This document shows positions 1 to 8,379 of a stretch of 64,000 bases of DNA, piece after piece. Under the pieces are notes generated by a model. It was given only the letters and a program-made list of their open reading frames with translations. It did no database searches and had not been told where the DNA came from. Numbering within the stretch: position 1 is the stretch's first letter; each line of letters starts with the position of its first letter. Source of the DNA: Bacteroides sp. GTDB lineage: Bacteria; Bacteroidota; Bacteroidia; Bacteroidales; Bacteroidaceae. Both the position numbers and the translations under genes were made by a program. The stretch lies in the NCBI GenBank assembly GCA_023665805.1, contig JAMPDJ010000002.1, positions 1 through 64,000 on the forward strand. Direction: 5' to 3'.

Positions 1-119
1 AGGCATGCTCGCTTCCAACTTCTACGGCCGGAGCAAACGGAACTCACAACGAGAAGCGTTTGCCAAGGGGCATAAACATCATCGGGGCTGAAGACGGCAC
101 GGCTCCGAAAGTGGGAGGA

Positions 120-677
120 ATGTCCGCGGACGAAACCGCACTGCCCTGGGGATACATCTTCATACAGCACATGTCCGCAGGCACTTTCGAGAAGAAACTG
201 GAGACACGGCAGACAATCGGAGACTTCCGCCCCAGATGCTTCATACACCGCACCATCAGACACAGGAAGAGGCCCGACGGAAAGGGTGTCATAAAGGAGA
301 GCGTGCCGTCGGTAAGCGGCCTCGTCTTCCTGCAAGGCACCACCAGGCAGCTGAAATCCTTCCTCGCGCAGAACTTCCCCCAGTACTACCTCGTCAACGA
401 CTGCTGCACCGGAGAGCCGGCCTCCATACCCGACAGCGTCATGGAACCTTTCATGACCGTCATGGAAAGCGAGCCGGAGCGTGTCACATTCCTGCGCGAC
501 CCCTTCATCAAGTTCGCAAAGGACCACGTAAGATTGCGCGTACTCACGGGACTGTTCAAAGGACAGGAGGGATACGTTGTCCGGGTAAAGCGCGACCGCC
601 AACTCGTCATGGAACTCGGAGGCTATGCCGTGGCCATCAGCAACGTGCACAACGAGGACTTCGAGGTGGCGGAATGA
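120..677 (+). CDS. UpxY-like NusG-family transcription antiterminator
   Basis: This is a NusG paralogue of the UpxY type, which in Bacteroides lets RNA polymerase read through the capsule operon that follows it. With 185 residues it has the usual length: an NGN-like half with an EKKLETR stretch at about residues 24-30 and the strand VPSVSGLVF at 62-70, and a C-terminal KOW segment containing FKGQEGYVVRV. The ATG at 120 was chosen because it directly follows a purine-rich GGGAGGA and gives a typical N-terminus. A TTG at 60 in the same frame is possible, and the frame is open to the window edge. The polysaccharide genes begin 170 bases downstream, which fits a role as operon-specific regulator. 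No UpxZ-like gene follows. The family is well supported; the target is inferred from position. Confidence 0.8.
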   Translation: MSADETALPWGYIFIQHMSAGTFEKKLETRQTIGDFRPRCFIHRTIRHRKRPDGKGVIKESVPSVSGLVFLQGTTRQLKSFLAQNFPQYYLVNDCCTGEPASIPDSVMEPFMTVMESEPERVTFLRDPFIKFAKDHVRLRVLTGLFKGQEGYVVRVKRDRQLVMELGGYAVAISNVHNEDFEVAE

Positions 678-846
678 ATACGGAGAACGTTGTCGCCAGT
701 CCACATGGAACATAAACAGGGCAATGGCTTGGTAGGACAAAATATTGCGACTTGTGATTTTATAAAGAATTGAAGTATTTCTTCATCTCTGCACTACACC
801 TTAGGCACAAGATTGAATTAAATCTAAACGTTCAGTACTGACAAAC

Positions 847-1497
847 ATGAAACTGAGATCAATTATTAAGAAAGCTGCCTATGCTTGGCAACTTCACAAA
901 TTCCGCAAACTGGTCACAATGACAGGAACTCATTATACGATCGGCCCTTCCGGTTCTGTCTCATTTGCTGACGGCTCTTCACAATCAGACATCATACTTG
1001 ATGACCACGTCTTCGTCTTTGGCTCTCTGATGTCTCAGAGCCATGGTAAGATTACGATTGGCGATCATAGCCGTGTAGGCAGAGGTGTAATGATACAGAG
1101 CGTAGAGAGCATCACCATAGGTAGAGGTGTAACCATTGCACGAGATGTTGTTGTTACCGATAACAATACTCATCCCACCTCTCTCTATTTCAAACAGGCA
1201 CGTGCATTGGCTCCTCTGAATAGTCCAATGCACCTTTGGAAATGGTCAGCCCACAAACCTGTATCTATAGGTGATTTCACTTGGGTTGGCGAACGTTCAC
1301 GCATCTGCAAGGGTGTTAGCATCGGAAAAAATTGCGTAATAGCAGCTCATTCTGTCGTAACAAAAGATGTTCCAGACAACTGCATTGCTGCTGGCAACCC
1401 TGCCAAGATAGTCAAGACTAATATTGAGGAAATGCCAGAGCCAGAAAGCTGCAAAGAATTTGAAATTTATATGAAAGAAAATGGCACACGGCTCTAA
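847..1497 (+). CDS. Acyltransferase with left-handed beta-helix (hexapeptide repeat)
   Basis: This 216-residue protein belongs to the WbbJ/LacA-like O-acetyltransferase family and probably transfers an acetyl group from acetyl-CoA to a sugar of the polysaccharide. Repeated hexapeptide turns of the [LIV]-G-x4 type run through the middle and C-terminal half (for example ITIGDHSRVGRG and VSIGKNCVIAAHSVV), followed by the usual closing motif AAGNPAKIV near residue 185. It is the first structural gene after the antiterminator. The start of the flippase gene lies inside its 3' end, so the two are probably translationally coupled. The substrate sugar cannot be told from sequence. Confidence 0.85.
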   Translation: MKLRSIIKKAAYAWQLHKFRKLVTMTGTHYTIGPSGSVSFADGSSQSDIILDDHVFVFGSLMSQSHGKITIGDHSRVGRGVMIQSVESITIGRGVTIARDVVVTDNNTHPTSLYFKQARALAPLNSPMHLWKWSAHKPVSIGDFTWVGERSRICKGVSIGKNCVIAAHSVVTKDVPDNCIAAGNPAKIVKTNIEEMPEPESCKEFEIYMKENGTRL

Positions 1498-2926
1498 TCG
1501 TTTTGCAATATACCTGCTCATTGGGCGCATGTTCACCATGGCGGCATCTTTTACCATGCCACTCATCCTGGTGCGCTTCATGTCCCAATCTGACTATGGT
1601 GTATTTTCGCAGTTCTATACGCTTTACACGGCAGTATATGTCATATTGGCATTAGGCCTACATACCAATATCTTTTACTTTTATCCTACAGCATCAAAAG
1701 AGGATGCGGACAAGTACGTATCCAATACAACTGTACTACTTCTCCTGTTTGGAATTATTGGTGGAACTATTATGTACATTCCACCGCTCCAACAGGCAAT
1801 CTTCGGAGATAGCGAGTTGGGCAAGCACATGGGTGTTATCATAACAGCCATCATGCTCGCTACTCCCATGAATATTGTATCGCCATTGAATACTGTACGA
1901 GAGGACAAGTGGGGGGCGATGCTGATTCCTGGTTTTGTTGCTGTGATGCGAATTCTTACTGTAGTGGGATGCACTTTAGTGTATAATGACCTGAACCAAC
2001 TTTTCAAGTGGCTTCTGTTCTATCAGTTATTCATTTTGGTAGTAGTTGCTATTTACTCGTTACGAAATGTCCATTTCCGTTTAGATTTGAACCTTGCAAA
2101 AAAACAGATGGCATACTCTCTGCCTTTTGGGTGTGCTGTTGCTTTGCAACTTTTTTCTAATTACTTCGACAAATTCGTTTGCATCAAGTTCCTCGAACCA
2201 GCCGAATACGCCATTTATAGTGTAGCATTTTTGAGCATTCCAGGAATTACCCAAGTTTACGACTCACTCTGTCAAGTGAACATCGTTAACATGACTCGTA
2301 GTTACAAGACAGGGCATTTAGAAGAAGTTGCTCCACAGTATCAAAATTTTGTGGTTAAAACTTTATCCTTCTCTACACCTCTTATCTTTGCAGTGGCCAT
2401 CTATGCAGAAGAGATTATGTCTTTCCTTTATACAGACCAATATGCAACTTCTGCCCCATTCTTCCGCATCTATTCTTTGACGTTCCTTACTTCCATGTTA
2501 GGTGCAGGAACCATCCTTCGCTCTATGGGCAAGACGGAATCATCTTTTTTAGCATTCGCTATCACTTGTCTTGCAGGTCTTCCTACAACCTATTGGCTGG
2601 TATCAACCTATAGTACATACGGAGCCATCATCGGAGCTTTCATCAATATGATACTCCCCCGTCTAATTCAGATGGTTATGGAAAGTCGTTTGTTGAACAT
2701 GAATCTTGCTTCTTTCCTTCCGTGGAAGCAATTGGCGAAGATACTTCTGCCTGCCATATTCTTTGGGACAGTATTATACGTCATCAAATATGTATGGCAT
2801 TTCAGTATATGGATTTGCATGGTTGAGTCGATTCTGTATATACTTCTTTTATATACAATATATATATGGAGAGATATATTCATTATCAGCAAAGCACAAT
2901 TGTACAAAACATTAACAACGAAATGA
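1481..2926 (+). CDS. Wzx-type polysaccharide flippase (MATE/MOP superfamily)
   Basis: This 481-residue integral membrane protein has about 12 hydrophobic segments spread over its whole length and an N-terminal RFMSQSDYGVFSQF motif typical of Wzx/RfbX exporters ('L.P.DYG.F' in the first helices). The family moves undecaprenyl-pyrophosphate-linked repeat units across the inner membrane. The gene overlaps the upstream acetyltransferase by 17 bases and shares an ATGA with the next gene, as expected for coupled membrane components. Base composition is clearly AT-rich, as in its neighbours. Sugar specificity is unknown. Confidence 0.88.
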   Translation: MAHGSNRFAIYLLIGRMFTMAASFTMPLILVRFMSQSDYGVFSQFYTLYTAVYVILALGLHTNIFYFYPTASKEDADKYVSNTTVLLLLFGIIGGTIMYIPPLQQAIFGDSELGKHMGVIITAIMLATPMNIVSPLNTVREDKWGAMLIPGFVAVMRILTVVGCTLVYNDLNQLFKWLLFYQLFILVVVAIYSLRNVHFRLDLNLAKKQMAYSLPFGCAVALQLFSNYFDKFVCIKFLEPAEYAIYSVAFLSIPGITQVYDSLCQVNIVNMTRSYKTGHLEEVAPQYQNFVVKTLSFSTPLIFAVAIYAEEIMSFLYTDQYATSAPFFRIYSLTFLTSMLGAGTILRSMGKTESSFLAFAITCLAGLPTTYWLVSTYSTYGAIIGAFINMILPRLIQMVMESRLLNMNLASFLPWKQLAKILLPAIFFGTVLYVIKYVWHFSIWICMVESILYILLLYTIYIWRDIFIISKAQLYKTLTTK

Positions 2927-4170
2927 GTTCCATTAAAAACAATAAAGTAGAGGTTCTTTACACCATCTCGGTCGTTTTAGCCTTTGCTTTGCTATTCTTT
3001 GCAAACGCAGATAGACAGGAAGCACCGGATGGTACAATTGTTCATTTGGGTATAGGAAAAGCGTTCTATTTTCCGTGTGGGATAGCCTTGGCGTGCTCAT
3101 TCTACATGCACCGGGCAAATGATAAAATGAACCAAGCATTGAACTGGCTGATAGCTTTGGCTCTTATATCCACCCTCATGAATTTACCATCATCAAATAA
3201 TGTATTAGAATGGACTGCAACCCGTTTTGTCATGGCTATTCTCTGTTTTCGCGATATAAGAATCATTGACCCCAAACGACTTGTTCTTTATATTACATAT
3301 GCAGCACCTTTCATTATCATACCTCACTATATATTGACAAATCCGTTTGGCTATGGTGCATATCGCTATGCTGGCTTTTACGGAGACCCCAACTTTTTAG
3401 CGATTGCTCTGAACCTTATAATAACTATGTGCTATCTGTCATTCAAACTACATGATAAGCATATAGTAAAATTTTTTGCTTCTGTATCTGTCATAGGTGC
3501 CATACCTCTTATTCTTGTCGGAGTTTCACGTGGCGGTATTTTAGGCCTTATCATTATATTATACTTTATAGGTAGGGACATATTTAAGTCAAGCAAGATT
3601 GGGTTCATTACAATATGTATAGTAGGATTGACATTCTCAGGCTCATTTATAGCAAAGATGGGTGACACATTAGATTTTATTAGTGCACGCTTTAGTAATG
3701 AATCGTCATCGGATGCTGGTGGTGCTCGCGCAAGAATGGAGGGTATTGAGAGTAGCATAAACGTATTTATCAATCATCCTTCTTCAATACCATTAGGGAT
3801 AGGGCCAGGACAAACGGTCGCAAAAATACAAGAGTACCGTCAATATGGTTATTATTGCAGATATGCCATTCATAATACTTTTTTTTCTCTACTTTACGAG
3901 ATGGGAGTATTTGCGTTTATCTTTTATCTATCCTTGTTTAAGTTTGCTTACAAGCATCTCAAATCTAATCAATTTTACCTACTTATCGGTTTGCTGGCAT
4001 CTAACGCTTTTAGTCTATTCACACTCCCAGGGGGCACCTTTATGCCAAGTTGGATTTTATTGTTCTTCGTAACAAATTATAGAATCGCTGAACTACAAGA
4101 AAACAAGCCATTAGAAAATGGAAATAGCAATCTTATACATTTGCACAGGCAAATACAATCAATTCTTTGA
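2923..4170 (+). CDS. Wzy-like O-antigen/capsule polymerase
   Basis: This is a polytopic membrane protein of 415 residues with about ten hydrophobic helices and a large periplasmic loop around residues 250-310, the layout of the Wzy/O-antigen ligase superfamily. A conserved-looking GVSRGGILG segment lies near residue 205. The start at 2923 overlaps the flippase stop as ATGA and is preferred over an in-frame upstream ATG that lies inside the flippase gene. Its place between Wzx and glycosyltransferases supports polymerase over ligase, but the two cannot be separated by sequence inspection alone. The 3' end overlaps the GT6 gene by 53 bases. Confidence 0.8.
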   Translation: MSSIKNNKVEVLYTISVVLAFALLFFANADRQEAPDGTIVHLGIGKAFYFPCGIALACSFYMHRANDKMNQALNWLIALALISTLMNLPSSNNVLEWTATRFVMAILCFRDIRIIDPKRLVLYITYAAPFIIIPHYILTNPFGYGAYRYAGFYGDPNFLAIALNLIITMCYLSFKLHDKHIVKFFASVSVIGAIPLILVGVSRGGILGLIIILYFIGRDIFKSSKIGFITICIVGLTFSGSFIAKMGDTLDFISARFSNESSSDAGGARARMEGIESSINVFINHPSSIPLGIGPGQTVAKIQEYRQYGYYCRYAIHNTFFSLLYEMGVFAFIFYLSLFKFAYKHLKSNQFYLLIGLLASNAFSLFTLPGGTFMPSWILLFFVTNYRIAELQENKPLENGNSNLIHLHRQIQSIL

Positions 4171-4903
4171 GGAGTTCTACGAGTCTGCCATGAAATATTT
4201 CATGACAGACCATGAAAAGACATTCTTTGTATGGACAGACGACGACCACATTGCAGATGGTCTGCCCAACGTGCAAGTTATCCACAAGGAGTGTGCCGGT
4301 TTTCCTGCCGATTCCCTCTTTCGCTTCGAGATGTGCCTTCAAGCCGAGAAGGAACTGAAAAAGTTCGACTACATCTACTTCATTCAGGCTAACGCCAAGT
4401 TCTTGCAACCAGTAGGCGAAGAAATTCTTCCAGATGAAACAGGCCTCTCTATGGGTATTTGGGGAGGTGTCTCTCTTACACGTCCAACCTGTCTACAACC
4501 ATACGAGCGCAACAAGAAGTCTTTGGCGTATGTCGCACCATACGGCAAGAACTACATTTACTATATGGGGGGGATCAACGGTGGAACATCTGAAGCATAT
4601 CTTGCTATGGTTCGCACATTGGCTGCTAATATCCGCGATGATTACAATCGTGGCATCATTGCCAAGGTTCATGATCAGAGCCATATCAATGCCTATATGC
4701 GCACACACGTTTGCAAAATTATTACGCCAGAATACTGCTGGCCTGAGGAAATTCCTTCCGACTTTGAGCCAAAAATGATTTTTAGAGACAAAGTTAAGGT
4801 AGATCCATATTTCAACAAAGGGCGCAAATTTACTACAGTAGCCCGCATGAAAAAAGCTTTTCGCATGTTGTGGCATGCTATTCGTTGGTATTTATATATT
4901 TGA
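4118..4903 (+). CDS. GT6-family glycosyltransferase (ABO histo-blood-group transferase-like)
   Basis: This 261-residue protein matches glycosyltransferase family 6, which includes human ABO transferases and bacterial alpha-1,3-Gal/GalNAc transferases such as those of Bacteroides ovatus. It shows the soluble bacterial layout without a membrane anchor. The family signatures are YYMGGINGG at residues 149-157 and HDQSHINAYM at 185-194, the latter matching the acceptor-site H-D/E-S-H-x-N-x-Y element. At the place of the metal-binding DXD of mammalian members it has Q-A-N (residues 90-92), comparable with the N-A-N reported for metal-independent bacterial members. It overlaps the polymerase gene by 53 bases. 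A fucosyltransferase lies nearby, which is the normal partner in making A/B-like epitopes. The donor, Gal or GalNAc, is unknown. Confidence 0.9.
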   Translation: MEIAILYICTGKYNQFFEEFYESAMKYFMTDHEKTFFVWTDDDHIADGLPNVQVIHKECAGFPADSLFRFEMCLQAEKELKKFDYIYFIQANAKFLQPVGEEILPDETGLSMGIWGGVSLTRPTCLQPYERNKKSLAYVAPYGKNYIYYMGGINGGTSEAYLAMVRTLAANIRDDYNRGIIAKVHDQSHINAYMRTHVCKIITPEYCWPEEIPSDFEPKMIFRDKVKVDPYFNKGRKFTTVARMKKAFRMLWHAIRWYLYI

Positions 4904-4907
4904 TTAT

Positions 4908-5855
4908 ATGAAAAAAGCATATTATCCAGAACTTGATGTTATAAAGGGTATTGCAATACTATTAATTATTCTTGGGCACTCCTTGTGCGAGTTTCCTGTC
5001 AACATAGGAGAGCAACTCAGTGCCGTCATTCCTTATGTTGATGGTTTTTCATTAGCAATCTTTTTTGTTGCCAGCGGATTCTTATTTTCAACAAAAGATA
5101 GCTGGGGCGTGTTTCTGAAGAAAAAAAATGCACGCCTATTAATACCTTATGCAACATTCTGCTTTCTAACAATTTTATTAAGATTCGCTTTTGCACCATT
5201 TACACATAGTGGAGCTCCTTCCGTTTCGGATGCATTTATTAGATTATTGACAGGTGGGTACTACTGGTTCTTATATGCCTTATTTTTTATAATGGCTATA
5301 TGTAGAGCGATCCGAAACATATATGCTTTGATTATTGTGGCATTAATTTGTATTGTGATATCTATCCTTGATCTCAAGGCTCATCGTATAATTATGCGAT
5401 GCATTAATTTCTTCCCATTTTTTGTAGCAGGATTCATATTAAAACAAAACTATGAAAAAGTGACTAAATACCTATCGGGGACAATAAGCTTATCTATGAT
5501 AGTAGCACTCCCTATTGTGTACGTGGTCATAGTCGCCACGACATCCTCATTTCACGGATTGACATTCGTGCTTGAAGGTATAATTGGTTCTATTTTTATT
5601 TGGTTAGCTTCAATAGAATTAGTTAAAACTGGACTTCTCGTTAATCCTATATCTTATTTTGGTCACTTTTCATTACAGTTCTATCTTAATCACTTACTTA
5701 TTATGCTGCCATGTTATTATATAGCTTCTTTCCTACCGTTTAGTAATGCAACCGTTCTTTGGTTGGTAATCTTCATGTTGGCGATAGCTATATCATGGAT
5801 AATGCTATTATTAGAAAAAAGAATTAAGTGGTTGTATCCATTATGTGGTTTATAA
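4908..5855 (+). CDS. Acyltransferase-3 family membrane protein
   Basis: This 315-residue membrane protein has about ten hydrophobic segments and opens with the acyltransferase-3 signature: YPELDVIKGIAILLIILGHS, where the D-x-x-K-G and the G-H-S of the first helix include the essential histidine. The family O-acetylates or otherwise acylates extracytoplasmic sugars. The ATG at 4908, five bases after the GT6 stop, fits better than an upstream ATG inside the GT6 gene. Codon use is strongly AT-rich. It probably decorates the polysaccharide made here; the modified sugar is not known. Confidence 0.85.
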   Translation: MKKAYYPELDVIKGIAILLIILGHSLCEFPVNIGEQLSAVIPYVDGFSLAIFFVASGFLFSTKDSWGVFLKKKNARLLIPYATFCFLTILLRFAFAPFTHSGAPSVSDAFIRLLTGGYYWFLYALFFIMAICRAIRNIYALIIVALICIVISILDLKAHRIIMRCINFFPFFVAGFILKQNYEKVTKYLSGTISLSMIVALPIVYVVIVATTSSFHGLTFVLEGIIGSIFIWLASIELVKTGLLVNPISYFGHFSLQFYLNHLLIMLPCYYIASFLPFSNATVLWLVIFMLAIAISWIMLLLEKRIKWLYPLCGL

Positions 5856-5867
5856 AAATCTAATTAT

Positions 5868-6743
5868 ATGAAAATCGTAAACATACTTGGTGGATTGGGC
5901 AACCAAATGTTTGAGTACGCTATGTACCTGGCTTTGAAAGATGCCCATCCACAGGAAGAGATTAAGGTGTGTACCCGCAGTTTTGGAGGCTATGGGTTGC
6001 ACAATGGATTGGAGATACAGAGAATCTTTGGCGTTGAGTTGCCAGAAGCTTCCCTTGGGGAGTTGACTAAAGTGGCTTATCCATTCTTCAATTACAGAAC
6101 TTGGCAGATAATGCGTCATTGGCTGCCCAACCGCAAGTCGATGACAAGAGGTGCTTTCGGCATTCCTTTCGACTTTTCGCAGGTAACACGCAAGGATAAC
6201 TGCTATTATGAAGGTTACTGGCAAAATGAAGGAAACTTCAAGCATATTCGTGATAAGATACTGGAGGCTTACACATTTCCCGAATTTACAGATGAGAATA
6301 ACAGTCAACTTGCAAAAAGTATAAAGACTACAAATGCAGTATCGTGTCATATTCGCAGAGGGGATTACCTGAAAGAACCGAATATGTGCGTTTGTACGCC
6401 TAGATATTATGCACGTGCAATTACTGAAATGAATGCCAGGGTGGAACCGGAGCTTTACGTAATCTTCAGCGATGACATACAATGGTGTAAGGAAAATATC
6501 GGCGGATTGATTGGCAATAGAGATGTCGTGTTCGTTGATTGGAACAAAGGCGAACAATCTTTCCGTGACATGCAGCTTATGACCCTTTGCAAGCACAACA
6601 TCATAGCAAATAGCAGTTTCTCATGGTGGGGCGCATGGCTCAATCAGAATGAAGAAAAGGTAATTGTGGCTCCGGAAGCTTTCGCCAAAGCCAATCCTAT
6701 AAACGACCCAATCAGCAAAGATTGGATAAAAGTAAAAAGTTGA
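5868..6743 (+). CDS. GT11-family alpha-1,2-fucosyltransferase
   Basis: This is a glycosyltransferase of family 11, which transfers L-fucose from GDP-fucose, usually in alpha-1,2 linkage to galactose (the H-antigen reaction). The protein has 291 residues, the usual length. Two hallmarks are visible: the N-terminal GGLGNQMFEYA at residues 8-18 and the donor-binding HIRRGDY at 161-167. A C-terminal SSFSWWGAWL segment near residue 248 is also typical. The gene lies 12 bases after the acyltransferase and 5 bases before the LicD gene. Together with the GT6 gene upstream it suggests a fucosylated ABH-like structure. No GDP-fucose synthesis genes are in the window. Confidence 0.92.
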   Translation: MKIVNILGGLGNQMFEYAMYLALKDAHPQEEIKVCTRSFGGYGLHNGLEIQRIFGVELPEASLGELTKVAYPFFNYRTWQIMRHWLPNRKSMTRGAFGIPFDFSQVTRKDNCYYEGYWQNEGNFKHIRDKILEAYTFPEFTDENNSQLAKSIKTTNAVSCHIRRGDYLKEPNMCVCTPRYYARAITEMNARVEPELYVIFSDDIQWCKENIGGLIGNRDVVFVDWNKGEQSFRDMQLMTLCKHNIIANSSFSWWGAWLNQNEEKVIVAPEAFAKANPINDPISKDWIKVKS

Positions 6744-6748
6744 TTGCA

Positions 6749-7663
6749 ATGAAATCAGATATGCAAATAATGAACGAGCTGGCTGTTGCTTCCGGCTTTC
6801 TGAAACCTTTATCAGAGGAGGAATCAAAAGGCCAAAAGTTATTACTGCTCGAAATGTACAAGGATATTGCCTCTTTGTGCGACAAGCACAATCTGGTTTA
6901 TATGATGGGCGGTGGTACTTGTCTGGGAACTATCCGGCACCAAGGCTATATTCCATGGGACGATGATCTGGACTTGATGATACCCAGAACGTCATACGAA
7001 AAGTTAATTGCATTATGCAAGGCTGGTGAATTAGGAGAAAAGTACGAGATTGATGCACCATCAAAAGACAAGGACTGCAAGAATCCATACCTTAAAATAT
7101 ATCGCAAAAATACGCTTGATGCTGAGATCTATTGCGAAGACACGCCTTTCCCGGTTGGTGTCTTTATCGATATATTCCCAATGGACAACGCCCCAAAGAA
7201 CAAGTATGCCCGCAAACTGAAAGGCTTCATGTCAGATTTCCTTCAAGCAATTTGTACATGCGTGCTTTATGCTCAATATCCAAGTCAGAAGTACAAGGAA
7301 TTTATGTCTCTTGACTCAGAGGCATTGAAACGATACAAACAACGCATGTTCATTGGCAAGGTATTCGGCATCATCCCTCATCGCAAGTGGGTATGGTGGT
7401 TTGATATGTTCAATGCTCGCACCAAGGAGACAGGATTGATAACCATACCAACTGGTCGTAAACATTACTTTGGGGAAACTCAACCAATAAGCGTTTTTCT
7501 TCCTACACAGAAGGCCATGTTTGAGGGTATTGAGGTAAACGTGCCAGCCGATTATGATACGTATCTTACAGCACTATATCGCGACTATATGAGCATTCCT
7601 CCTGTAGAAAAGCGTGAACGCCATTTCGTATATAAGTTCTCACTAAATACCGAAAACGAATGA
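6749..7663 (+). CDS. LicD-family phosphotransferase
   Basis: LicD/fukutin-related proteins transfer phosphocholine or a polyol phosphate from a CDP-activated donor to a glycan. The 304-residue protein shows the family core: GGGTCLGTIRHQG followed by PWDDDLDLM (about residues 69-77), whose acidic residues bind metal, and FIDIFPMD further on. The ATG at 6749 follows the fucosyltransferase stop by five bases; an earlier TTG overlaps that gene and is less likely. The next gene overlaps as ATGA and encodes a cytidylyltransferase-like protein that could make the CDP donor, so a polyol-phosphate side group is the best guess. Confidence 0.88.
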   Translation: MKSDMQIMNELAVASGFLKPLSEEESKGQKLLLLEMYKDIASLCDKHNLVYMMGGGTCLGTIRHQGYIPWDDDLDLMIPRTSYEKLIALCKAGELGEKYEIDAPSKDKDCKNPYLKIYRKNTLDAEIYCEDTPFPVGVFIDIFPMDNAPKNKYARKLKGFMSDFLQAICTCVLYAQYPSQKYKEFMSLDSEALKRYKQRMFIGKVFGIIPHRKWVWWFDMFNARTKETGLITIPTGRKHYFGETQPISVFLPTQKAMFEGIEVNVPADYDTYLTALYRDYMSIPPVEKRERHFVYKFSLNTENE

Positions 7664-8379
7664 AGAATATAGCTGTTATATTTGCCGGTGGTTCTGGAAA
7701 ACGAATGAATACGGTTTCCAGACCAAAACAATTCTTGGAACTGAATGGCAAGCCGGTCATAATTTATACACTTGAACTCTTCGACAATCATCCGATGATT
7801 GATGGTATTGCCGTGGTTTGTATTGAACCATGGATTCCATTCTTGGAAAAACAATTGAAGAAGTTCGAGATTAACAAGGTAGGAATTATCGTTCCCGGTG
7901 GTAAGACTGGCCAGGATTCCATTTACAATGGACTTGCAGCTACCAATGAGTGCTATGGCGAGGATTGCAATGTGCTTATACATGATAGTGTCCGACCACT
8001 TATTACAGAGCAGACGATTAGCGATTGTGTAAATACAACTACAGAAAAGGGTAATTGCATAACCTGTATTACTGCAACAGAAACATTCGTTGTGAAGCAA
8101 GAAGACGGTTCACTCGAAATCCCGACCCGTGCAAATTCTCTCATTGCACGAGCTCCTCAATGCTTCCGTTTGAAGGACATTCTTGATGCACATCATAAGG
8201 CTCAGGCGGCAGGTCGTCACGATTTCATTGACTCATGTTCTATGATGAGCTACTATGGTCATCAGATGAATACCGTCATTGGCCCTATGGAGAATATAAA
8301 AATCACTACACCAACGGATTTCTTTATTTTCCGTGCAATGGTGCAAGTTCATGAAAATCAACAAATATTTGGATTCTGA
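7660..8379 (+). CDS. IspD-like cytidylyltransferase (possible CDP-polyol synthase)
   Basis: This 239-residue nucleotidyltransferase of the IspD/TarI family has the CTP-binding loop FAGGSGKRM at residues 8-16, PKQFLELNGKPV just after, and a central HDSVRPLI motif. IspD makes CDP-methylerythritol for isoprenoids, while paralogues inside capsule or teichoic-acid loci make CDP-ribitol, CDP-arabinitol or CDP-mannitol. Its overlaps with LicD (ATGA) and with the pyruvyltransferase gene (TGATG) argue for the polysaccharide role. The isoprenoid enzyme of the cell should then be encoded elsewhere. The true substrate is not readable from sequence. Confidence 0.82.
   Translation: MKNIAVIFAGGSGKRMNTVSRPKQFLELNGKPVIIYTLELFDNHPMIDGIAVVCIEPWIPFLEKQLKKFEINKVGIIVPGGKTGQDSIYNGLAATNECYGEDCNVLIHDSVRPLITEQTISDCVNTTTEKGNCITCITATETFVVKQEDGSLEIPTRANSLIARAPQCFRLKDILDAHHKAQAAGRHDFIDSCSMMSYYGHQMNTVIGPMENIKITTPTDFFIFRAMVQVHENQQIFGF

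Noticed and set aside
236..715. 159-codon frame overlapping the antiterminator gene
   Set aside because: It is rich in R and H, has no family match and lies fully across the well-supported UpxY-like frame.
6749..8379. LicD plus IspD-like genes as a phosphocholine pathway
   Set aside because: No choline kinase or choline uptake gene is nearby, and the cytidylyltransferase is IspD-like and not LicC-like; a polyol phosphate is more consistent.
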